Of a stretch of DNA of 64,000 bases, positions 56,161 to 64,000 are shown piece by piece. The notes beneath the pieces were generated by a model. It had not been told where the DNA came from, did not search any database, and worked only from the letters and a program-made list of their open reading frames with translations. The translations under genes were made by a program, and so were the position numbers. Source of the stretch: DASRHK01 sp963776465 (lineage in GTDB: Bacteria > Pseudomonadota > Gammaproteobacteria > Nevskiales > Nevskiaceae); the NCBI GenBank assembly GCA_963776465.1, contig CAVZMV010000002.1:2232001-2296000 (forward strand). The letters are read 5' to 3'. Each line of letters begins with the position of its first letter. Position 1 is the first letter of the stretch.

Positions 56161-57179
56161 TGCGCTCCGGAGCTCGTCGACTGTCGAGTCGCCTGATCTC
56201 CGGGGCCGCAGCAGCACTTTTCTCCGCGGCAGCGATCGCTGAAGACGGGGCGGTGGAGTGGCTCGTGCGCATGGGCGACGCAGCGCGCACGCAGAACTAC
56301 CAGGGCGTGCTGGTCTACCGCGATTCGGACATGCTCGAGACGCTGAGCCTGGTCCATCGCCATGACCGCGGCCAGGAGCGCGAGCGCCTGGTGTCGCTGT
56401 CGGGTCAGCCCCGCGAAATCCAGCGACAGAACGAGCAGGTCACCTGCTTGCTGCCCAAGCAGCAGCTCACCGCCGGCAATCCCGGGCAGCACGGCCTGTT
56501 CCCGCACCTGACGCGGGAAACCCTGCAGAAGCTCAGCAATCACTACGAGCTCAAGATGCTCGGCACCGCTCGCGTAGCCGGTCGCCGGTGCCGCGGCGTT
56601 GCCATCAAGCCGCGCGACGGCTTCCGCTACGGCTATCAGTTCTGGGCCGACGAGAAGACCGGCGTGCCCTTGAAGGTCACGCTGACGGCGCCCGACAGCA
56701 ACGCCCGCGTCGAGGAGATGGTGTTCACGCAAGTGGACTTCCCCAAGCGGATCGCCGACAGCGCCTTCGCCGCCGATGGTCCCAGGACCCCGGCCCAGCC
56801 GGTGACGGTTGCCGGCGAGAGCCCGCAGCGCAAGCTGCAGCCTTCGCGATGGGTGCTGCAGCAGCTGCCGCCGGGCTTCGAGATCACCATGCGCGACATC
56901 CGCCCGCTGCCCGACCGGCGTGGCGACCTGGAGCACCTGATGATCAGCGACGGACTGTCCGCCGTGTCGGTGTTCATGGCCTTCCAGCCCCCGCCCGAGC
57001 GCTTCTTCCAGGGCTACTCGCGGATGGGCGCGGTGCACGCCTACGGCCGCATGATCGGCGAGTATCACATCGCCGTCGTCGGCGAGGTGCCCAGGGAGAC
57101 CGTGCGCCTGATCGGCGAAGGGCTGCGCGAAGAAGACCAGTCGCCGGCGCGCGTGAACCTCATTCCGCCCACACCCTGA
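56160..57179 (+). CDS. rseB: Sigma-E regulatory protein RseB (MucB)
   Basis: Periplasmic protein that shields RseA from the first protease and responds to mislocalised lipopolysaccharide. The protein has 339 residues with a signal peptide (to about residue 24). The MucB/RseB N-terminal domain opens with YQGVLVYRDSDMLETLSLVH and a C-terminal domain follows. Its ATG overlaps the rseA stop (TGATG). Confidence 0.94.
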   Translation: MRSGARRLSSRLISGAAAALFSAAAIAEDGAVEWLVRMGDAARTQNYQGVLVYRDSDMLETLSLVHRHDRGQERERLVSLSGQPREIQRQNEQVTCLLPKQQLTAGNPGQHGLFPHLTRETLQKLSNHYELKMLGTARVAGRRCRGVAIKPRDGFRYGYQFWADEKTGVPLKVTLTAPDSNARVEEMVFTQVDFPKRIADSAFAADGPRTPAQPVTVAGESPQRKLQPSRWVLQQLPPGFEITMRDIRPLPDRRGDLEHLMISDGLSAVSVFMAFQPPPERFFQGYSRMGAVHAYGRMIGEYHIAVVGEVPRETVRLIGEGLREEDQSPARVNLIPPTP

Positions 57180-57253
57180 TCGCCCGCGTCGCGCCGATGC
57201 AGCGCGACACCCGACGCGACAGCGGGCTTCAAGGCGATTATCCTGCGCACCCC

Positions 57254-58729
57254 ATGCAGACCACGCTCGAACAGCTCGTGACCGGCGGCGCCCGCAAATG
57301 GCTCCTCTGGCTGGCGCTCGTGCTGGCCGGCTGCTCGCGCGAGCAGCCGGTGCTGCCCAATTTCGCCGACCTGGTGGAGGAGGAGAGCCGCTCGGTGGTC
57401 AACATCAGCACCGTCACCGAAAGCGAGGCGAGGCCGGCGGCCAACGCGCCGCTGCCGGGACCGCGCGACGCGCCCCCCGATGCACCGCCCGAGTGGTACC
57501 ACAAGTTCTTCGGCGAAGAGGGCGACGACGGCCTGGACGACGACGAGGGCAGCATCGAGGACCAGCCCGCGCAGTCGCAGGGCTCGGGCTTCATCCTCTG
57601 GTCCGACGGCTACATCCTCACCAATCGCCACGTGGTCAACGATTCCAAGGAAATCCTGGTGCGGCTGTCGGACCGCCGCCAGCTGCCGGCCAAGCTCATC
57701 GGCATGGACGAGCGCAGCGACCTGGCGCTGATCAAGGTCGACGCCACGGATCTGCCCGCGGTCAAGCTCGGGGACATGTCCAAGCTGCGTGTCGGCGAGT
57801 GGGTGCTGGCGATTGGCTCGCCGTTCGGCTTCGACTACTCGGTGACGGCCGGCATCGTTTCCGCCAAGGGGCGAAGCCTGCTGCCGGAGCAGTACGTTCC
57901 CTTCATCCAGACCGACGTCGCCATCAACCCGGGTAATTCGGGCGGGCCGTTGTTCAACACGCGCGGCGAGGTCGTGGGCGTCAACTCGCAGATCTTCAGC
58001 CAGACCGGCGGCTACATGGGCGTGTCGTTCGCCATCCCCATCGACGTCGCCATCAAGTCGGCGCGCCAGCTCAAGGACAAGGGCAAGGTCACGCGCGGCT
58101 GGCTCGGCGTGGTGGTGCAGGAGGTCGATCGCGGGCTGGCGCAGTCGTTCGGCATGAGCAAGCCCGAGGGCGCGCTCATCGCCCGCGTCGTGCCCGGCGG
58201 TCCCGCCGAGCAGGCGGGCCTCAAGACCGGCGACATCATCCTGCGCTACAACGACCAGGAGCTGGCCGATTCCAAGAGCCTGCCGCCGATGGTCGGGAAC
58301 AGCGATCCCGGCGATCGCGCGCGGCTCAAGGTGATGCGGGACGGCAAGTCGCTCGACATCGGCGTGGAGGTCGGCACGCTCGAGGGTGGCGCGATCGGCG
58401 ACACGCAGGAGGAGCGCGCGCCAGCCGCACCCATCGGCACCGTGGGCGTGGTGGTCAGGGCGCTGACGCGCGAGGAACGCGCGCGAGCGCAGGTCGCCTC
58501 TGGCGGCGTGACGGTGACCGACGTGCGCGAAGGGGCAGGGCGCGAGGCGGGACTGCGGGCGGGCGACATCATCCTGTCCATCGGCGGCAACGAGATCGAC
58601 AGCCCGGACCGCTTCGCCGAAGTCATCGGACGCCTGCAGCCCGGACAGTCGACGCCCCTGCTGGTGCAGCGGCGCGGCACGCCGGTGTTCCTGGCCCTGG
58701 AAATCCCAGAGCGTGCCCGGCAGCCCTAA
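57254..58729 (+). CDS. mucD: DegP/MucD-like periplasmic serine protease, predicted lipoprotein
   Basis: Degrades or refolds misfolded envelope proteins. From ATG 57254 the protein has 491 residues. The N-terminus has a lipobox LALVLAGC (Cys27), where DegP and MucD normally have a type-I signal peptide. The HtrA protease domain has the triad His in ILTNRHVV, Asp in DERSDLALIKV and Ser in NPGNSGGPLF. Two PDZ domains follow (GALIARVVPGGPAEQAGLKT and VTDVREGAGREAGLRAGD). An acidic insert (GEEGDDGLDDDEG) precedes the protease domain. ATG 57197 is an alternative start. Confidence 0.9.
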   Translation: MQTTLEQLVTGGARKWLLWLALVLAGCSREQPVLPNFADLVEEESRSVVNISTVTESEARPAANAPLPGPRDAPPDAPPEWYHKFFGEEGDDGLDDDEGSIEDQPAQSQGSGFILWSDGYILTNRHVVNDSKEILVRLSDRRQLPAKLIGMDERSDLALIKVDATDLPAVKLGDMSKLRVGEWVLAIGSPFGFDYSVTAGIVSAKGRSLLPEQYVPFIQTDVAINPGNSGGPLFNTRGEVVGVNSQIFSQTGGYMGVSFAIPIDVAIKSARQLKDKGKVTRGWLGVVVQEVDRGLAQSFGMSKPEGALIARVVPGGPAEQAGLKTGDIILRYNDQELADSKSLPPMVGNSDPGDRARLKVMRDGKSLDIGVEVGTLEGGAIGDTQEERAPAAPIGTVGVVVRALTREERARAQVASGGVTVTDVREGAGREAGLRAGDIILSIGGNEIDSPDRFAEVIGRLQPGQSTPLLVQRRGTPVFLALEIPERARQP

Positions 58730-58955
58730 GTTTCTGCTGCTCGGTCGTCCCGGCTGCCATCTCTGCGACGAATTCGAGGAAGAGCTGCGGGCGCACGCCG
58801 GCAATACGCTGGACCTGGAGCGCGCGGACGTCGACAGCCGCCCTGACTGGCGCGACCAGTTCGGCCGGCGCATCCCCGTGCTGCTGACCGGCACCGGAGA
58901 GCTGGTCTGCGAAGCGCGGTTCGAGGCCGCAGCCGTCGAGCCGTACCTCGTTTAG
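58713..58955 (+). CDS. Small glutaredoxin-like protein (DUF836 type)
   Basis: 80-residue thioredoxin-fold protein with the redox motif LLGRPGCHLCDEF near the N-terminus and the cis-Pro segment RIPVLL. GTG 58713 lies inside the protease gene (17-bp overlap). A glutaredoxin-like gene between mucD and lepA is common in gammaproteobacteria. Substrate unknown. Confidence 0.85.
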   Translation: MPGSPKFLLLGRPGCHLCDEFEEELRAHAGNTLDLERADVDSRPDWRDQFGRRIPVLLTGTGELVCEARFEAAAVEPYLV

Positions 58956-58973
58956 CCCACGCAACGGCACCTG

Positions 58974-58979
58974 TATACT
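58974..58979 (+). promoter_or_regulatory. Possible -10 element of lepA
   Basis: TATACT followed by a GC-rich discriminator (GCGCGCC). The hexamer 17 bp upstream (TTTAGC) is a poor -35. If used, the transcript would begin within a few bases of the GTG start at 58989, giving an almost leaderless lepA mRNA. Confidence 0.35.
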
Positions 58980-58988
58980 GCGCGCCCC

Positions 58989-60791
58989 GTGCGTCTAGAC
59001 CATATCCGCAACTTCTGCATCATCGCGCACATCGACCACGGCAAGTCGACGCTTGCGGATCGCTTCATCCAGCTCACCGGCGGGCTGGAGTTGCGCGAGA
59101 TGACCGAGCAGATCCTCGACAACAACCCGATCGAGCGCGAGCGCGGCATCACCATCAAGGCGCAGGCCGTGCAGCTGCACTACAAGGCGCGCAACGGCGA
59201 GATCTACGAGTTCAACCTGATCGACACGCCGGGGCACGTCGACTTCTCCTACGAAGTATCGCGCTCGCTGGCGGCCTGCGAGGGCGCCCTGCTGGTGGTC
59301 GACGCCACGCAGGGCGTCGAAGCGCAGAGCGTCGCCAACTGCTACACCGCCATCGAGCAGGAGCTCGAGGTGCTGCCGGTCCTCAACAAGGTCGACCTGC
59401 AGAACGCCGAGCCCGACCGGGTCGTCGAGGAGATCGAGCAGGTCATCGGCATCCCCGCCAGCGAGGCGCTGCGCATCTCCGCCAAGACCGGCCTGAACGT
59501 GCCGGACGTGCTCGAAGCCGTCGTTGCCAAGCTGCCGCCGCCGCAGGGCGATCCGGAAGGCCGGCTGCAGGCGCTGATCGTCGATTCCTGGTTCGACACC
59601 TATCTCGGCGTGGTGTCGCTGGTCCGCGTGTTCCACGGCAAGGTCACCAAGGGCCAGAAGATCCGCGTGATGAGCACCGGCCGCGATTACGAGGTGACGA
59701 TGCTCGGCGTGCACGCGCCCAAGCGCGTGTTCCTCGAGGAGCTGACCTGCGGCGAGGTGGGCTTCGTCGTCGCCAACATAAAGGACATCTTCGGCGCCCC
59801 GGTGGGCGACACGCTGACCTCGAGCCAGCAGCCCTGCGAGCACAGCCTGCCGGGGTTCCGCGTCATCCAGCCGCCCGTCTACGCTGGCATGTTCCCGGTG
59901 GACGCCGACGACTTCGAGGACTTCCGCGAGTCGCTGCAGAAGCTGCGCCTGAACGATTCGGCGCTGCAGTTCGAGCCGGAGAACTCCACCGCGCTGGGCT
60001 TCGGCTTCCGCATCGGCTTCCTGGGCCTGCTGCACCTGGAGATCGTCCAGGAGCGGCTCGAGCGCGAATACGGGATGAACCTCATCACCACTGCGCCGTC
60101 GGTGGTGTACGAGCTTCTGCTGACCGATGGCGAGGTCACCAAGATCGACAACCCGGCGGAACTGCCGGAGCCCTCCAAGTTCCAGGAGCTGCGCGAGCCC
60201 GTGGTCCTCTGCCGCGTTCTGATGCCGCCGGAGTACGTGGGCCCGGTCATGCAGCTCTGCATGGAGAAGCGCGGCGTGCAGAAGAACCTGCGCTACCTGG
60301 GTGGGCAGGTGCAGCTCGACGTCGAGATGCCGCTGCAGGAGGTGGTGATCGACTTCTTCGACCGTCTGAAGAGCGTGTCGCGCGGCTACGCTTCGTTCGA
60401 ATACCATTTCGTGCGCTTCCAGGCCGCTGACCTGGTCAAGCTCGACATCCTGGTCAACGGCGACAAGGTGGACGCGCTGGCCAGCATCGTGCACCGCGAC
60501 AACGCCTATCCGCGCGGCCGCGACCTTTGTGAAAAAATGCAGGAAGTGATCCACCGCCAGCAGTTCGACATCGCCATCCAGGCGGCGATCGGCTCCAAGA
60601 TCATCGCGCGCTCGACGGTCAAGGCGCTGCGCAAGGACGTCATCGCCAAGTGCTACGGCGGCGACGTCAGCCGCAAGCGCAAGCTGCTCGAGAAGCAGAA
60701 GGAAGGAAAGAAGCGGATGAAGCAGGTCGGATCGGTGGAGATCCCGCAGGAAGCGTTCCTGGCAGTGCTCGGCGTGCAGAAGAAACAATAA
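58989..60791 (+). CDS. lepA: Elongation factor 4 (LepA), ribosomal back-translocase GTPase
   Basis: Translational GTPase affecting ribosome assembly and stalled elongation. The 600-residue protein has G1 AHIDHGKSTLADRF, the switch I region RGITIKAQAV, DTPGHVDFSYE and NKVDLQNAEP. The LepA-specific C-terminal domain ends KQEGKKRMKQVGSVEIPQ-like (seen as KEGKKRMKQVGSVEIPQEAF). Starts with GTG and no visible Shine-Dalgarno. Precedes lepB as in most proteobacteria. Confidence 0.97.
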   Translation: MRLDHIRNFCIIAHIDHGKSTLADRFIQLTGGLELREMTEQILDNNPIERERGITIKAQAVQLHYKARNGEIYEFNLIDTPGHVDFSYEVSRSLAACEGALLVVDATQGVEAQSVANCYTAIEQELEVLPVLNKVDLQNAEPDRVVEEIEQVIGIPASEALRISAKTGLNVPDVLEAVVAKLPPPQGDPEGRLQALIVDSWFDTYLGVVSLVRVFHGKVTKGQKIRVMSTGRDYEVTMLGVHAPKRVFLEELTCGEVGFVVANIKDIFGAPVGDTLTSSQQPCEHSLPGFRVIQPPVYAGMFPVDADDFEDFRESLQKLRLNDSALQFEPENSTALGFGFRIGFLGLLHLEIVQERLEREYGMNLITTAPSVVYELLLTDGEVTKIDNPAELPEPSKFQELREPVVLCRVLMPPEYVGPVMQLCMEKRGVQKNLRYLGGQVQLDVEMPLQEVVIDFFDRLKSVSRGYASFEYHFVRFQAADLVKLDILVNGDKVDALASIVHRDNAYPRGRDLCEKMQEVIHRQQFDIAIQAAIGSKIIARSTVKALRKDVIAKCYGGDVSRKRKLLEKQKEGKKRMKQVGSVEIPQEAFLAVLGVQKKQ

Positions 60792-60797
60792 ACGGAC

Positions 60798-61571
60798 ATG
60801 TTCGGACTACATATCGATTTCGCGGTGCTCCTGAGCATCCTCACCCTGCTTACCGGCATCGGCTGGGCGCTCGACAAGTGGGTGTTCGCGCCGCGCCGCG
60901 CTGCCGAGGCCAAGCCTGCGTGGCTGCTCGATTTCGCGCGCTCGTTCTTCCCGGTGATCCTGGTGGTCCTGCTGCTGCGCTCCTTCCTGGTGGAGCCGTT
61001 CCGCATCCCGTCCGGCTCGATGATCCCGACCCTGCTGGTCGGGGACTTCATCCTGGTGAACAAGTACGCCTACGGCCTGCGCGATCCGGTGTTCCACCAT
61101 AAGCTGCTGGCCACCAGCGAGCCGCAGCGGGGCGACATCGTCGTGTTCCGCTACCCGGTCGACCCGACCACCGATTTCATCAAGCGGGTGGTGGGCCTGC
61201 CGGGCGATCACGTGGCCTACCACGACAAGACCCTGACCGTGAACGGCACGCTGATGCCGCTGGAGCCCACGGGCGTCTACGCGGGAACCGACGGCGCAGC
61301 CTGGGCTGCCCAGCGCTTCAGCGAGCACCTGGGGACGGTCGAGCATTCGGTGCTGATCAACCCGGCCCGCCCGGCTGAAGGCTTCGAGTTCACCGTGCCG
61401 CCAGGCCAGTACTTTATGATGGGAGACAACCGCGACGGCAGCCTGGACAGCCGGGTCTGGGGAACGGTGCCCGAGAAGAATCTGGTCGGGCGCGCCTTCC
61501 TCATCTGGATGAGCTGGGACAGCGAGCGGTTTCGTCCGAATTTCGCCCGCATCGGGCACAGCATCAAGTGA
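60798..61571 (+). CDS. lepB: Signal peptidase I
   Basis: Removes signal peptides from exported proteins. The 257-residue protein has two N-terminal membrane segments. The catalytic Ser is in RIPSGSMIPTLLVGDFILVN, the Lys in FIKRVVGLPGD, and the C-terminal box GDNRDGSLDSRVWG is intact. Six bases after lepA. Confidence 0.97.
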   Translation: MFGLHIDFAVLLSILTLLTGIGWALDKWVFAPRRAAEAKPAWLLDFARSFFPVILVVLLLRSFLVEPFRIPSGSMIPTLLVGDFILVNKYAYGLRDPVFHHKLLATSEPQRGDIVVFRYPVDPTTDFIKRVVGLPGDHVAYHDKTLTVNGTLMPLEPTGVYAGTDGAAWAAQRFSEHLGTVEHSVLINPARPAEGFEFTVPPGQYFMMGDNRDGSLDSRVWGTVPEKNLVGRAFLIWMSWDSERFRPNFARIGHSIK

Positions 61572-61585
61572 GCATTGGGGGAAAC

Positions 61586-61975
61586 ATGACGGACTTGAAG
61601 CGGCAGCGGGGCGTGGGCTTGTTCGGGTTCATCGTCATCATGGCTCTGATCGGCTTCTTCGCGCTGGTCACGGTCAAGACGATCCCGCTCTACCTCAACG
61701 AGATGAAGATCAAGCGATCGGTGCACGCGGTGGCGGCGGATCCGGAGAATGCCGACAAGGACATCCCCTACATCGTCGAGCGCCTGCAGCGCCGCTGGGA
61801 TGTCGAGGACGCCTACATGCTGGAGCCGCGCGACGTGAAGGTCGTCAAGGACAAGGGCGGCGGCCGCTCCCTGAAGTACGACTACGACGCGCGCGTGAAT
61901 CTCTTCTACAACATCTACCTCGTCGTGCAGTTCACCGGCAACGAGAAGATGCGGACGCCAGCCAGCCTCCAGTGA
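61586..61975 (+). CDS. DUF4845 membrane protein
   Basis: 129 residues from ATG 61586 (GGGGGA upstream); GTG 61568 would add six. One N-terminal membrane segment (VGLFGFIVIMALIGFFALVT) preceded by a short basic stretch, followed by a soluble periplasmic-type domain. Found between lepB and rnc in many gamma- and betaproteobacteria. No known function. The pilin-like N-terminus (R-G-V-G-L-F-G-F) is only superficial. Confidence 0.85.
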   Translation: MTDLKRQRGVGLFGFIVIMALIGFFALVTVKTIPLYLNEMKIKRSVHAVAADPENADKDIPYIVERLQRRWDVEDAYMLEPRDVKVVKDKGGGRSLKYDYDARVNLFYNIYLVVQFTGNEKMRTPASLQ

Positions 61976-62655
61976 CCGATGCGCTCGCTCGGCTGTCGTC
62001 GCAGCTGCAGTACCAGTTTCGCGACGCCGGGCTGATCGAGCAGGCGCTGACGCATCGCAGCGCCGGCGCCCGCAACTACGAGCGCCTGGAGTTCCTGGGC
62101 GATGCCTTGATCAACCTCGTGGTCGCCGACGCGCTGTACGCAGCCAAGCCGGACGCCGACGAAGGCGAGCTGTCGCGCCTGCGCGCCAGCCTGGTGTGCG
62201 AGGACAGCCTGGTGCGGGTGGCCGAGCCGCTGCAGCTGGGGGACAGCCTCAAGCTCGGGCCTGGCGAGCTCAAGAGCGGGGGCTATCGCCGCAGCTCCAT
62301 CCTCGCCGACACCCTCGAGGCGCTGATCGGCGCCATCTTCCTGGACGGCGGCTTCGCCGCCGCGAGGGACGCCTGCCTGCATCTCTACGGTGCGTCGCTC
62401 GCAAACCTGCCGGAAGCAGCGGCGTCCAAGGACGCCAAGACGCGCCTGCAGGAATTGCTGCAGGGCCAGCACCGTCCACTGCCGCGATACGACGTGGTCG
62501 AGGAATCCGGGCCCGCCCATCGCCGCGAGTTCCAGGTGCGCTGCGCGCTGGCGGACGCGCCATTGTCGACGCACGCCCGCGCCGGCAGCCGCCGGGCCGC
62601 CGAGCAGCTGGCGGCCGAGGAGCTCCTGACCATGCTGACGGCGGCCAATGCCTGA
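61972..62655 (+). CDS. rnc: Ribonuclease III
   Basis: Cuts double-stranded RNA in rRNA processing and antisense regulation. The 227-residue protein has the catalytic signature ERLEFLGDALINLVVADALY and LEALIGAIFLDGG, plus a C-terminal dsRNA-binding domain (KTRLQELLQGQHRPLPRYDV and RRAAEQLAAEELL). GTG start overlaps the previous stop (GTGA). Followed by era with an 8-bp overlap, the conserved rnc-era-recO operon. Confidence 0.97.
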   Translation: MTDALARLSSQLQYQFRDAGLIEQALTHRSAGARNYERLEFLGDALINLVVADALYAAKPDADEGELSRLRASLVCEDSLVRVAEPLQLGDSLKLGPGELKSGGYRRSSILADTLEALIGAIFLDGGFAAARDACLHLYGASLANLPEAAASKDAKTRLQELLQGQHRPLPRYDVVEESGPAHRREFQVRCALADAPLSTHARAGSRRAAEQLAAEELLTMLTAANA

Positions 62656-63553
62656 GGCCAGAAAACCGATGCGCAGCGGAATGGTCGCGATCGTCGGGCG
62701 TCCCAACGTCGGCAAGTCGTCGCTGCTGAACGCGCTGGTCGGCGAGAAGGTCGCGATCGTCTCGCACAAGCCGCAGACGACGCGCCACCGCATCCAGGGC
62801 GTGCGCAACACCGAGCAGGGACAGATCGTCTTCGTCGACACGCCCGGGCTGCACGGCGGCGAGACCCGCGCGCTCAACCGCTACATGAACCAGTCGGCGC
62901 TGGCGGCGCTCGACGGCGTGGACCTGATCCTGTTCGTGGTCGAGGCGCAGCGCTGGACGCCGGAGGACGCCGCCGCGCTCGAGCGCCTGCGCAAGGCGGT
63001 GCCGCCGGTGGCGCTGATCCTGAACAAGGTCGACAAGATCAAGGACAAGCGCGAGCTGCTGGCAGAGCTCGCGCAGGCGGCTGCGCATGCGGAGTTCGCA
63101 TTCGTGGTGCCGCTGTCGGCGCTCAAGCGCGACAACCTCGACGCGCTGGTCAAGGAGATCGTCGCGCACCTGCCCGAGGGACCCGCGCTGTTTCCCGAAG
63201 GTCAGATCAGGGGACACGACGACGCCTTCGCGGCGGCCGAGGTCGTGCGCGAGAAGCTGACGCGCAGCCTGCACCAGGAGCTGCCGTACGCGTTGACCGT
63301 CGAAGTGGAGAAGTTCGAGCGCGAGAAGAAGATCGTGCGCATCGAGGCGGTGATCTGGGTCGAGCGCGACGGCCAGAAGAAGATCGTCATCGGCGCCGAC
63401 GGCGCCACCCTCAAGGGTGTCGGCACGGCGGCACGCCGCGACCTGGAGCACATGCTCGGACGCAAGGTGTTCCTGAAGCTCTGGTGCAAGGTCAAGGAGA
63501 ACTGGACCGACGATCCGGCGGCGCTCAAGCGCTTTGGGCTCGGCCCCGAATGA
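62648..63553 (+). CDS. era: GTPase Era
   Basis: Assembly factor for the 30S subunit, binding 16S rRNA 3' end. The 301-residue protein has G1 VGRPNVGKSSLLNALVG, G3 DTPGLHGGE and G4 NKVDKIKDK. The C-terminal KH domain carries QKKIVIGADGATLKGVG. ATG 62648 overlaps rnc; the stop overlaps the recO ATG. Confidence 0.97.
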   Translation: MPEARKPMRSGMVAIVGRPNVGKSSLLNALVGEKVAIVSHKPQTTRHRIQGVRNTEQGQIVFVDTPGLHGGETRALNRYMNQSALAALDGVDLILFVVEAQRWTPEDAAALERLRKAVPPVALILNKVDKIKDKRELLAELAQAAAHAEFAFVVPLSALKRDNLDALVKEIVAHLPEGPALFPEGQIRGHDDAFAAAEVVREKLTRSLHQELPYALTVEVEKFEREKKIVRIEAVIWVERDGQKKIVIGADGATLKGVGTAARRDLEHMLGRKVFLKLWCKVKENWTDDPAALKRFGLGPE

Positions 63554-64000
63554 CGGCGCGCGCGCGCATTCAACTCGAGCCGGCGTACATCCTGGCGCGC
63601 CGGGCCTACCGCGACACCAGCCTTCTGATCGAGGCCTTCACCGAGCATCACGGCCGCGTCGGCGTGGTCGCCCGCGGCGTGCGCGGCGCCAAGTCGGCCA
63701 AGTCGGCTCTCCTGCAGCCATTGCAGCCTCTGCTGCTGTCGTGGGTGGAGAGCGGCGAGCTCGGCACGCTGACCGGCGTCGAGGCCGACGCGCCAGCGAC
63801 GCCGCTCGCAGGAGAGCGATTGATCTGCGGGTGGTATCTCAACGAGCTCCTGACGCAGCTTCTGCAGCGTCACGACCCGCACCCGGCGCTGTTCGCGGCG
63901 TATGCGCTCGCGCTCGAGGAGCTGGCGACGGGACCGGTGGAGACGCCGCTGCGCAAGTTCGAGCTCAAGCTTCTCTTCGAGGTCGGCTACGGCCTCAACC
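63550..64000 (+). CDS. recO: DNA repair protein RecO, 3' end outside window
   Basis: Loads RecA on SSB-coated gaps in the RecFOR pathway. The visible 150 residues start with an OB-fold (EPAYILARRAYRDTSLLIEA, HHGRVGVVARGVRGAKS) and run into the helical domain (WYLNELLTQLLQRHDPHP). The ORF is open at the window edge. Coupled to era by a 4-bp ATGA overlap. Confidence 0.95.
   Translation, partial: MTARARIQLEPAYILARRAYRDTSLLIEAFTEHHGRVGVVARGVRGAKSAKSALLQPLQPLLLSWVESGELGTLTGVEADAPATPLAGERLICGWYLNELLTQLLQRHDPHPALFAAYALALEELATGPVETPLRKFELKLLFEVGYGLN

Overview
The window is a GC-rich chromosomal segment packed with housekeeping genes and with few intergenic gaps. Its gene order (dapD-glnD-map / rpsB-tsf-pyrH-frr-uppS-cdsA-dxr-rseP-bamA-skp-lpxD-fabZ-lpxA-lpxB-rnhB-dnaE-accA-tilS; pyrG-kdsA; prfB-lysS; sdhCDAB-sdhE-ygfX; nadB / rpoE-rseA-rseB-mucD; lepA-lepB-rnc-era-recO) is that of a gammaproteobacterium. 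The GC content, the algU/mucABD-like sigma-E cluster and the style of the small genes suggest the Xanthomonadales/Nevskiales side of the class. That placement is an inference and no species can be named. No tRNA, rRNA, CRISPR array, transposase or prophage gene was found.

Layout. 1-2.5 kb: 3' part of a secreted subtilisin-like protease, ending at a UUCG-loop terminator. 2.5-6.8 kb (minus): dapD, glnD, map. 6.8-29 kb (plus): one long run for translation (rpsB, tsf, frr), nucleotide and lipid precursors (pyrH, uppS, cdsA, dxr), outer-membrane assembly (rseP, bamA, skp), lipid A (lpxD, fabZ, lpxA, lpxB), replication (rnhB, dnaE), fatty-acid synthesis (accA), tRNA modification (tilS) and an acyl-CoA ligase. 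The only gene-free stretch over 300 bp lies between lpxB and rnhB and holds a head-to-head pair of palindromic repeat units. 29-33 kb is more accessory: an HNH protein, a lipoprotein with PKD, Ig-like and GloVer repeats, and an SGNH hydrolase. 33-37 kb: pyrG-kdsA facing an OmpA-family gene. 37-42.7 kb: prfB (with its programmed frameshift), lysS, a membrane-anchored alkaline-phosphatase-fold protein and an NAD-dependent epimerase-like protein. 42.7-48 kb (minus): porin (frameshifted), sulfate-binding protein, cysT, cysW, cysA. 48-53 kb: ygfZ diverging from a succinate dehydrogenase operon that carries assembly factors at both ends. 53-64 kb: nadB diverging from the sigma-E envelope stress operon, then lepA, lepB, a DUF4845 protein, rnc, era and the start of recO.

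How the genes work together. Envelope biogenesis dominates: BamA, Skp, LpxA/B/D, KdsA, CdsA, UppS and Dxr build the envelope, while RpoE, RseA, RseB, the MucD-like protease and RseP (about 42 kb away) monitor it. Sulfate uptake and succinate oxidation form two metabolic modules.

Points that deserve a second look: a predicted pseudoknot in the rpsB leader that would cover the ribosome binding site; the lpxB-rnhB repeat pair; apparent single-base frameshifts in dxr and in the porin, which may be assembly errors; a lipoprotein version of the DegP/MucD protease; a Thr-type sulfatase-fold protein next to lysS; a 100-residue Ala/Pro/Glu tail on the OmpA protein; and an SDHAF4-like small protein at the head of the sdh operon. 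I did not find a clearly new multi-gene system.
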